From S15-B10 sp045569115 (GTDB taxonomy: Bacteria > Fidelibacterota > Marinisomatia > Marinisomatales > S15-B10), in NCBI GenBank assembly GCA_045569115.1, contig JBJKZS010000055.1, positions 1-8,273 on the forward strand: DNA of 8,273 bases, given 5' to 3'. Each line of letters starts with the position of its first letter. Positions within the stretch are counted from its first letter, which is position 1. Below the pieces are notes generated by a model. It worked only from the letters and a program-made list of their open reading frames with translations. It was not told the origin of the DNA and did not search any database. Below are positions 1 through 5,879 of this stretch, one piece after another. The position numbers and the translations under genes are program-made.

Positions 1-2581
1 TATTTGTATTAAAAATTGTTTCTCCTATATCTGGTCGTCCATTGATTGGTTTATTGCTTTCCTCGATATCATCAATGGTTTCAGCTCCAGAAGCACTCAA
101 AGCAATATTGATCCATTCATCTTCTTTGTTTGCAGGTTGATCCATAAGGAGTGTAGCAATTTTGTTACGCTCCTTATCTTCTTCAAACATCGCAAGTTTT
201 GCAAATGCTACAAGTCGAACTTGTGGGTTTTCATCCGCTAAGACAGCACTATCATAAAGCATTTGAGCATCCTTTTTTTCTAATCCTAATGCTCGAATAG
301 CATTCTTTCTGAGATTAGCAGAATTACTAATAAGTGCTTGATTATGTGTTTCATAAGAAAGTTTATTTAGTCCATGTAAAGTCCACATAGCATGGATACT
401 GCTTACATCTCCTTTTGAAACTAGTTTGTCTAATAAAGGAACAACTTCAATATCTTGATTATTAACAAGTAGGCGTTGCGCTGTAATGCGCCAGAAAAAA
501 TTATCATGACTAAGTAAGGTGATAAGATCTCCATTAGAATCACTGCGTGGAATTTTTTCCCTGTTATCATTCATATTGTATTCTACTCGATAGATACGGC
601 CGTGTTCTCGGTCTCTATTTATATTGATATGGGCATTACCTAATCCCTCTTTTCCTTCATATCCTCCTCTTTCTTTATTAGGAATAGGATTATGTTGGAT
701 AATGAAGTTGTACCAGTCGGCTACCCACATATTACCATCAGGCCCAATTTCTGCAACAACAGGAGAGAACCATTCATCAGCACTAGCAAGAAAGCTAAAT
801 GCATTAATTGCTTCATAACCAGAACCTTTAGGCCTTATGTCATACATTCCTAATAGATGACCAGTTGGACCACAAATAAATGCTCTTTTATTCCTCCATG
901 ATTTAGGAAATCCACTAGAAGTTGCAAAAGCATGTCCACATCCTGCAGTATACTTTCCAAAGGCATCAACCTGACGAATATTTTCAGTGATTGGATAAAA
1001 CCTTGGTGAATCTGCAATCATTTTTGCACTTTCTCTGGCAAGAGCTCCACGCACAAAACCATCGTCTCTTATTCTTTTCTTAGTACTATTTTCAAAGATA
1101 GGAAGTCCTCCAAAAAAACTGGGGTTAAAATTTGCGGTAGATCCAAATACATCACCTGATTCATTAAAACCAAGGCCCCAAGTATTGTTGTTGAATTGAT
1201 GTAGAAATTCTATATCTGAGCCATCACTACGAAATCGAAAAACTCCCATCTTGAAGTTGTGCTCTTTTCCTCCCACTGTACCCATAAAGCCAGAGTAGCC
1301 TACAGTACCATATATCCAATTGTCAAACCCATATCTCAGATTACTAGGTCCAGCATGAGTATCTTGAAGACCAAATCCTGTGAAAAGAATTCGCGTTTCA
1401 TCAGCTTTATCATCACCATCTGTATCCTTTATAAAAAGCATGTCAGGAGCATGTGCTACTATAACCCCACCTGATGCAAAAGTAAATGAAGTGGGGATAT
1501 TTAATCCATCGATAAAAATTGTAGTCTTATCAGATTTTCCATCGCCATCTGTATCTTCTAAAATCTTAATTCTATCATTACCCTTTCGACTCGTTATGAT
1601 TTCATTCGGATAATCAATACTCTCCGCAATCCAAAGTCTACCTTTATGATCCCATTGCATATATATGGGGTTAATTACGTCAGGTTCACTAGCAAATAAT
1701 TCAAGACTAAAGCCTACAGGTGCTTGAGTGTATTTCATACTTTCCTCAGGAGAAAGTGGTAACTGGTAAGGTAAAGGTTCCGGACGCTTTTCATAATTAG
1801 GAATGTTGGATCGTTTTTCATACTCAAGAGAAGCACGATTTGAAAGAAATATATTGTAATTCTTTAAAGTTGTCTTGCCAGCAGCCCAAAGGATCCCTCC
1901 TTTTATTAACTGATGGAAACTCGAATGACTCCAAACCCGCTCATCATGACCAGATGCTGTATAGAAGACCCTTCCTTTTCCTTGAGTGCGAACCCATGTC
2001 CATGGCTCAGGTTTTGTGTGCGGGTCTCCTTCCATAGCATCCCTTACCATTAAAACTTTTCTTTTCTTACGATTATGTTTATCGTGAAAATATGTTTCAT
2101 CCCATGCTTCAAAAGGCTGAAAGTCTTTCAATGCTGGATGATTACCTTTTTTGATTTTTGCTGTAAACACACCACTTTGATGGCTCTTAAATGAAGCTCC
2201 GACTAATTTTGCAAATCCTGGCTCATTTCTAAAACTCCAACTAGCAGAATGAATTGGAACAAACCCTCCTCCTTGTTCAACAAAATTTTTCAGATTCCTC
2301 CATTGATGTGGTTTGATAGTATCATGATTCGCATAAAGAAGAAGTACGTCGAACATATTAAGATATTCATGGTTACCTAAGGCTTCTTCAACATCTGTTA
2401 TATAATCAAAATAAATTGCATCACGACCAAGAGCACTTGCAAGCATAGGAAAATATTCGTCAGAATTATGCAATTCATTATCCTTTTGCCCCAAGAATAG
2501 TACACGTATTGGGCCGTCCTGCGATGCTGACAAAATTAAATTCATGGCAAAAAATAGAAGTAGAGTTAATAGTTTTTTCAT
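1..2581 (-). CDS. ThuA-like domain / PVC-type membrane-bound dehydrogenase fusion with HEAT-like region, 3' end cut by window edge
   Basis: My own translation from the ATG at 2581 gives 860 codons without a stop, running off the left edge. Residues 1-20 form a Sec signal peptide (MKKLLTLLLFFAMN, then LILSAS before QDG), so the protein is exported. Residues about 25-245 look like a ThuA-like (glutamine-amidotransferase-fold, trehalose-utilisation) domain: IRVLFLGQ strand, DVLLLYANHD, the GGGFVPIHSAS turn, and GKGRVFYTASGHDERVW near its end. Residues about 285-665 look like the PVC-type dehydrogenase beta-propeller (APVGFSLELFASEP, QWDHKGRLWIAES, GPDGNMWVADWYN, HGRIYRVEY). Two acidic loops of the form DTDGDxxxD (343-351 and 386-394) resemble calcium-binding loops. 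From about 685 the helical, leucine-rich sequence looks like HEAT repeats. Relatives of this architecture usually end in a CxxCH heme domain; none is visible here, presumably because the end is outside the window. The gene lies 42 bp after the sulfatase on the same strand, with no obvious terminator between, so co-transcription is likely. A weak AAGGG lies 12 nt before the ATG. The family is clear; substrate and reaction are not established. Confidence 0.9.
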   Translation of the reverse strand, partial: MKKLLTLLLFFAMNLILSASQDGPIRVLFLGQKDNELHNSDEYFPMLASALGRDAIYFDYITDVEEALGNHEYLNMFDVLLLYANHDTIKPHQWRNLKNFVEQGGGFVPIHSASWSFRNEPGFAKLVGASFKSHQSGVFTAKIKKGNHPALKDFQPFEAWDETYFHDKHNRKKRKVLMVRDAMEGDPHTKPEPWTWVRTQGKGRVFYTASGHDERVWSHSSFHQLIKGGILWAAGKTTLKNYNIFLSNRASLEYEKRSNIPNYEKRPEPLPYQLPLSPEESMKYTQAPVGFSLELFASEPDVINPIYMQWDHKGRLWIAESIDYPNEIITSRKGNDRIKILEDTDGDGKSDKTTIFIDGLNIPTSFTFASGGVIVAHAPDMLFIKDTDGDDKADETRILFTGFGLQDTHAGPSNLRYGFDNWIYGTVGYSGFMGTVGGKEHNFKMGVFRFRSDGSDIEFLHQFNNNTWGLGFNESGDVFGSTANFNPSFFGGLPIFENSTKKRIRDDGFVRGALARESAKMIADSPRFYPITENIRQVDAFGKYTAGCGHAFATSSGFPKSWRNKRAFICGPTGHLLGMYDIRPKGSGYEAINAFSFLASADEWFSPVVAEIGPDGNMWVADWYNFIIQHNPIPNKERGGYEGKEGLGNAHININRDREHGRIYRVEYNMNDNREKIPRSDSNGDLITLLSHDNFFWRITAQRLLVNNQDIEVVPLLDKLVSKGDVSSIHAMWTLHGLNKLSYETHNQALISNSANLRKNAIRALGLEKKDAQMLYDSAVLADENPQVRLVAFAKLAMFEEDKERNKIATLLMDQPANKEDEWINIALSASGAETIDDIEESNKPINGRPDIGETIFNTN

Positions 2582-2623
2582 TTAATTAATTTCCCTTTTT
2601 TCAAAATACAAAGTTGAGATAGG

Positions 2624-4192
2624 TTATTTTCTTAAAGCTACACTGCGACCTGTCATTTTATATTCTGCAAGTTTGGTCTTTAGTGCCTTAACAATTTCCG
2701 GATTTTCAAAAAATAGATTTCTTCTTTCTCCTGGATCAGCATCTAAATTATATAGTTGTGCTGGTGCTTCTGGCAATGAATCCAACAAAGAGTATGGAAG
2801 CATGCCCCAATATCCTCCTTCACTATAACTATTTCCCCCTGAATCCTTGTGATCAAGATATTTCCAAGCTTTTTGGCGAATGGATAAATTGCCAAAAGCA
2901 GCTTGTTGTAGCATGTATTCTCGTCCTTTAGAAGACTTTTCAACACTAAGAATTTCAGGTAAAAAACTATAACTATCCTCAGCTACATTATTAGAAAGAT
3001 TGTAATCAACGAGATCAGCAAACGTAGCCATTAGATCTGTCTGAGAAATCAATGCATCTGACACTTTACCACCCTTAATTTTATTTGGCCAATAAGCAAT
3101 AAAAGGAACACGATGACCGCCTTCCCAATTATCTCTCTTAACTCCTCGCCAAGGAGCTGCTCCATCATGTTTAAAATCTCTTCTCATCGCTAGTATTGTT
3201 GGAACTTCTGGACCATTATCACTTGTAAAAATCACTAAAGTATTATCCGAAAAACCATACTTATCTAATGCTGCAATTAATTCACCAACAATATGATCCA
3301 TTTGAAAAATAAAATCTCCATGAGGTCCTGAAGTAGTTTTCCCTCGAAAATCAGCACCAGCAAATGATGGCAGATGTACTGCTTGCATGGAATGAAACAA
3401 GAAAAATGGGGATCCTTTACGCTCCTCGGCATGCTCTTTAAGGAAATCAATGCTACGTTCAAGAAAAATCATGTCTATCTCTTGGAGGTCATAATCAGGT
3501 GCTATCATTCCTATATCGTTATCTTTTGAATAATGGTGCTTGGGCAAATTAGTTTTATCTAAAAGATTAGTAGGAGGAACTGGGATATGGTTTCCGTCAA
3601 TAAATGCATAGAGTGCATCTGTTGTTGGACAACAAGCCGTCCCGAAGAATTGGTCAAAACCTTTATTTATTGGTCCATCTGGAATAGACTGGGAATAATC
3701 TATTGTTTTTACAGCATCAAAACTATTTGAATGGATTGGATCACCCTTATTATCAAAAAAGGTCAGTCCTAGATGCCATTTTCCAAACAGTGCTGTGGTA
3801 TAGCCTTTTTCCTGCAGCATGCTTCCAATAGTAATACGCTTGTTCTCGATTAGACATGGTCCACCAGCACCGTTAAAAACTCCATACTTCCCAGTACGAA
3901 AAGGCATCCTTCCTGTGAGTATACCATAACGAGTTGGGGTGCAAACAGTAGCTGGGCTATGTGCATCTGTAAATCTAATTCCCTCTTTGGATAGTCTATC
4001 AAGATTTGGTGTCGGTATTGTAGAGTTTGGGTTATATGAGCCAACATCACCATAACCGAGATCATCAGCAAGAATGAATAGAATGTTTGGTAATTGAGAA
4101 TTTTGTTTTCTTAATTCTCCGCATGAAGAGAAAATAAGAATTAAACTAATTCCACCTACTATTTTTCGTAAGATATCATACAATTGCATCAT
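2624..4192 (-). CDS. Lipoprotein sulfatase, S1 (formylglycine) family, Cys-type
   Basis: This 522-residue protein is of normal length for an S1 sulfatase, which hydrolyses sulfate esters, often on sugars of algal or animal glycans. Residues 1-24 form a lipoprotein signal peptide (hydrophobic 11-21, lipobox FSSC, lipid-bearing Cys24), so it is probably membrane-anchored outside the cytoplasm. The catalytic set looks complete: metal ligands D43 and D44 (ILADDLGYGD), the C84-T-P-T-R88 signature whose Cys84 must become formylglycine, K138 and H140 in GKWHLG, H273 in AVHLP, D325 and N326 in TSDNG, and K352 before the WEGGHRVPF motif. A CCPTTD segment (C187-C188) is, as I recall, shared by some sulfatases of this group. 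The C-terminal AQLYNLDADPGERRNL is the usual family ending. Cys-type maturation needs a formylglycine-generating enzyme or anSME, neither present here. Two ATGs lie in tandem (4192 and 4189); GGGGA just upstream is better spaced for the second. It is the first gene of the probable transcript with the ThuA-dehydrogenase gene. The exact substrate and S1 subfamily are unknown. Confidence 0.95.
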   Translation of the reverse strand: MMQLYDILRKIVGGISLILIFSSCGELRKQNSQLPNILFILADDLGYGDVGSYNPNSTIPTPNLDRLSKEGIRFTDAHSPATVCTPTRYGILTGRMPFRTGKYGVFNGAGGPCLIENKRITIGSMLQEKGYTTALFGKWHLGLTFFDNKGDPIHSNSFDAVKTIDYSQSIPDGPINKGFDQFFGTACCPTTDALYAFIDGNHIPVPPTNLLDKTNLPKHHYSKDNDIGMIAPDYDLQEIDMIFLERSIDFLKEHAEERKGSPFFLFHSMQAVHLPSFAGADFRGKTTSGPHGDFIFQMDHIVGELIAALDKYGFSDNTLVIFTSDNGPEVPTILAMRRDFKHDGAAPWRGVKRDNWEGGHRVPFIAYWPNKIKGGKVSDALISQTDLMATFADLVDYNLSNNVAEDSYSFLPEILSVEKSSKGREYMLQQAAFGNLSIRQKAWKYLDHKDSGGNSYSEGGYWGMLPYSLLDSLPEAPAQLYNLDADPGERRNLFFENPEIVKALKTKLAEYKMTGRSVALRK

Positions 4193-4227
4193 GTCCCCAC
4201 TATTCTTTTCTGGATTGTATATCTTAA

Positions 4228-4258
4228 GAAATCTAGTAAATCCTTTATATAATACAAT
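4228..4258 (-). promoter_or_regulatory. Candidate Bacteroidota-type promoter for the sulfatase operon
   Basis: On the minus strand ATTG (4258-4255) is followed after 19 bp by TAGATTTC (4235-4228). This approximates the Bacteroidota consensus of TTTG at -33 and TAnnTTTG at -7 with about 19-21 bp between, with one mismatch in each element. It would give a leader of roughly 30 nt before the sulfatase ATG. In AT-rich DNA such matches arise by chance, so this is only a candidate. Confidence 0.22.
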
Positions 4259-4262
4259 TGTA
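4253..4262. repeat. Perfect 10-bp palindrome TACAATTGTA
   Basis: TACAATTGTA is its own reverse complement. It lies about 60 bp before the sulfatase start and 12 bp before the proposed GTG start of the small gene, and overlaps the candidate -33 element of the sulfatase promoter. It could be an operator. The flanking bases do not extend the symmetry, and short AT-rich palindromes are common, so function is unproven. Confidence 0.3.
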
Positions 4263-4274
4263 ATTTTAATTGCT

Positions 4275-4412
4275 GTGAAAACTTATTTCATATGGTTAAT
4301 TGGGGTAATCTTATGGAATTTTGGTTTTTCTTCAGCGACTCCTATTGCTGACGTTATTGCTGCAATTTTCCTTTCTATTATAAGCTATGGTTTAAATAAA
4401 ATTCTTAGATGA
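4275..4412 (+). CDS. Probable small two-helix membrane protein (45 aa, GTG start)
   Basis: The frame reads (V/M)KTYFIWLIGVILWNFGF, then SSATPIADVIAAIFLSIISY, then GLNKILR. The visible features are a charged N-terminus, a first hydrophobic segment at residues 4-17, a short polar/proline break (SSATP), a second hydrophobic amphipathic segment at 23-38 and a basic tail. The composition looks selected, not random: WNFG, ATPxxDV and the positive ends resemble small uncharacterised proteins I associate with Bacteroidota genomes, but I cannot confirm this without a search. An in-frame ATG exists at 4191, but it would overlap the divergent sulfatase start codon and add 28 residues less like the rest. 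The GTG at 4275 gives a natural membrane-protein N-terminus and is preferred. No clear Shine-Dalgarno is present, which is not unusual in Bacteroidota. It points toward the Gfo/Idh/MocA gene, 100 bp upstream of it. Function unknown; a chance hydrophobic frame in AT-rich DNA is the alternative. Confidence 0.45.
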   Translation: MKTYFIWLIGVILWNFGFSSATPIADVIAAIFLSIISYGLNKILR

Positions 4413-4454
4413 AAGATTATTTCTACATATTTTCTTACTAATTCACTACAATAG

Positions 4455-4474
4455 TTTAACCTTTAACAGTTAAA
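4455..4474. promoter_or_regulatory. TTTAAC direct/inverted repeat cluster upstream of the oxidoreductase gene
   Basis: TTTAAC occurs twice in direct orientation, 7 bp apart (4455-4460 and 4462-4467), and the second copy is immediately mirrored by GTTAAA (4469-4474). The result is the symmetric 13-mer TTTAACAGTTAAA centred on 4468. It ends 38 bp before the oxidoreductase ATG. The position and symmetry suit an operator for a transcription factor or part of a promoter. The repeat is short and AT-rich, so chance is possible. Confidence 0.3.
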
Positions 4475-4501
4475 TCAAATTTTTATTAAACAGGAACCAA
4501 T

Positions 4502-4505
4502 AGGA
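4502..4505 (+). promoter_or_regulatory. Shine-Dalgarno AGGA for the Gfo/Idh/MocA gene
   Basis: AGGA lies 7 nt before the ATG at 4513, the best-spaced ribosome-binding site in the window. It supports this start, which also places the twin-arginine motif at residues 5-6 as expected for a Tat signal peptide. Confidence 0.55.
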
Positions 4506-4512
4506 ATTCAAA

Positions 4513-5856
4513 ATGACACATTCAAGAAGGAATTTTATTCGATTAGCTTCAAAATACTCTTTGGGTGGAGTAGTTTTATCTTCTCTTCCTCTTTCCGCTA
4601 TAGCAGCAATGAGAAAACCTGTTTCAGCTAATGAAACACTAAACTTAGGTCTTATCGGCGCCAATGGAATGGGATGGTCAAATATACGCTCACTACTAAA
4701 AAATAGTGAAGCCGACTGTATTGCAATTTGCGATGTTGATGAAAATGTAGTGGAAAAACGTAAAAAAGACTGCAAGGAAATCACAGGAAAAAAACCGAAA
4801 GGGTATGGAGATTACAGAAAGCTGTTAGAAAATAAGGATGTTGATGCAGTTGTAATTGGAACGCCTGATCATTGGCATTGCCTTAACCTGGTGCATTCTT
4901 TAGAAGCAGGAAAACATGCTTATTGTGAAAAGCCCATTGCTAACTCGATCCAGGAATCATACATAATGGCTGACGCTGTGAAAAAATATGGTAAAATTGT
5001 TCAGGTAGGTCAATGGCAGCGAAGTGGAACTCAATATCGGGATGCCATGGATTTTTTATGGTCCGGTAAACTAGGTGATATAAGGCTAGTAAAGGTTTGG
5101 GCATATCAAGGTTGGTATGGATGGGTTGATGATAAACCTGATACCAATGCACCAAAAGGTGTTGATTACAAAATGTGGCTAGGTCCAGCACCTATGCGAA
5201 AATTTAATGAAAACCGATTCCATTTCAACTTTCGGTGGTATTGGGATTATGCTGGAGGTTTAATGACTGATTGGGGCGTTCATGAAATTGATATTGCACT
5301 GTTTGGAATGAAAGCTAAAGATCCTGTCTCTGTCATGGCTTCTGGTGGAAAGTTTGGTTATCCCGATCAGGACACCGATACACCAGACACTCTTCAGACC
5401 GTATTTGAGTATGATGATTTCACAATGTTGTGGGAGCATGCTAATGGTATTGATGGAGGAAACTACGGAAGAGATGAAGGAATTGCTTTCATTGGAAACA
5501 AAGGAACTTTGGTCGTTGACAGAGGTGGTTGGGAAGTCATCGCAGAAAAGGATCATAGAAAAACAAAAAAACTCTTTATGGATCATATTCCAAAAATTGA
5601 TGCCACAGAGAGAGCATTAGACACTCATACAAAAAATTTTCTAGAAGCAATTAAAAATAATTCCCCCGAATCTCTTAATTGTGATCTGAATAGTGGAAGC
5701 ATAGCTTGTATAAATTCTCATATGGGCAATATTGCATACCTAACAGGTGAAAAACTTTATTGGGATAAAGTAAAAAAGTCATTTCATTCTAATCAAAAGG
5801 CAACTGATATGATAACGCCAATCTATAATAATGGGTGGTCTCTACCTTCTGTGTAA
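4513..5856 (+). CDS. Tat-exported Gfo/Idh/MocA family oxidoreductase
   Basis: This 447-residue NAD(P)-dependent oxidoreductase belongs to the family that oxidises or epimerises sugars and inositols. Residues 1-33 are a Tat signal: SRRNFIR with twin arginines R5-R6, a hydrophobic stretch GGVVLSSLPLSAIAA, then mature protein. The Rossmann domain follows (about 43-160): NLGLIGANGMG with G46, G49, G52 and G54 as the nucleotide-binding loop, ICDVDE at the end of beta-2, VVIGTPDHWH, and the hallmark YCEKP with catalytic-type K140. The C-terminal substrate/dimerisation domain (about 165-400) includes GGLMTDWGVHEIDIAL with the active-site D253 and H257. Length and motifs are normal and no residue seems missing. 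Exported members are thought to fold around a tightly bound cofactor before Tat transport, as in Zymomonas glucose-fructose oxidoreductase. The gene is divergent from the sulfatase and convergent with the heme protein, so it is probably transcribed alone or with the small upstream gene. Some relatives are GH109 glycosidases using NAD in a redox cycle, so hydrolysis is an alternative. The substrate is unknown. Confidence 0.95.
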   Translation: MTHSRRNFIRLASKYSLGGVVLSSLPLSAIAAMRKPVSANETLNLGLIGANGMGWSNIRSLLKNSEADCIAICDVDENVVEKRKKDCKEITGKKPKGYGDYRKLLENKDVDAVVIGTPDHWHCLNLVHSLEAGKHAYCEKPIANSIQESYIMADAVKKYGKIVQVGQWQRSGTQYRDAMDFLWSGKLGDIRLVKVWAYQGWYGWVDDKPDTNAPKGVDYKMWLGPAPMRKFNENRFHFNFRWYWDYAGGLMTDWGVHEIDIALFGMKAKDPVSVMASGGKFGYPDQDTDTPDTLQTVFEYDDFTMLWEHANGIDGGNYGRDEGIAFIGNKGTLVVDRGGWEVIAEKDHRKTKKLFMDHIPKIDATERALDTHTKNFLEAIKNNSPESLNCDLNSGSIACINSHMGNIAYLTGEKLYWDKVKKSFHSNQKATDMITPIYNNGWSLPSV

Positions 5857-5879
5857 CGGCAGAAATAATTATCACATAG
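5857..5879. other. Short convergent gap without a strong terminator
   Basis: Only 23 bp separate the stop codons of the converging oxidoreductase and heme-protein genes. The sole inverted repeat seen is a weak, all-A/T-type hairpin (ATAATT with AGTTAT, one G-U pair) that ends just inside the heme gene stop. No GC-rich stem with a T-run is visible, so transcription of the two genes may overlap. Confidence 0.35.

Larger units (their letters stand above)
4193..4512. other. Divergent intergenic region between the sulfatase and oxidoreductase genes
   Basis: This 320-bp stretch separates the two divergent large genes. It contains a probable small membrane-protein gene (4275-4412), a perfect 10-bp palindrome (4253-4262), a TATAAT hexamer on the plus strand (4248-4253, with no convincing -35 partner), and a TTTAAC repeat cluster (4455-4474). 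Both large genes must have their promoters here or within the small gene. No tRNA-like or riboswitch-like fold was recognised by eye. Confidence 0.6.

Noticed and set aside
932..940. CGH at residues 548-550 of the left-edge protein as a heme site
   Set aside because: It lacks the first cysteine of a CxxCH motif. The heme site of this family is at the C-terminus, which is outside the window.
1259..1613. Two overlapping plus-strand frames (71 and 77 residues) within the ThuA-dehydrogenase gene
   Set aside because: They are antisense to the continuous minus-strand coding frame and encode no coherent protein.
2582..2623. Terminator or promoter between the sulfatase and the ThuA-dehydrogenase gene
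   Set aside because: The 42-bp gap shows only AT-rich sequence and a run of A on the coding strand, with no stem preceding it. Co-transcription is the simpler reading.
4248..4253. TATAAT hexamer on the plus strand as a promoter for the small gene
   Set aside because: No -35 partner at suitable spacing was found, and Bacteroidota housekeeping promoters usually use a different consensus.
4191..4274. ATG at 4191 as the start of the small plus-strand gene (73 residues)
   Set aside because: It would overlap the sulfatase start codon on the other strand and leave no room for a leader. The extra 28 residues look unlike the compact downstream protein, and the GTG at 4275 is more natural.
4470..4784. 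104-residue minus-strand frame opposite the start of the oxidoreductase gene
   Set aside because: It lies antisense to clearly coding sequence with intact family motifs, and its own translation shows no recognisable domain.
5260..5586. 108-residue minus-strand frame inside the oxidoreductase gene
   Set aside because: Antisense to conserved coding sequence and without any recognisable motif.
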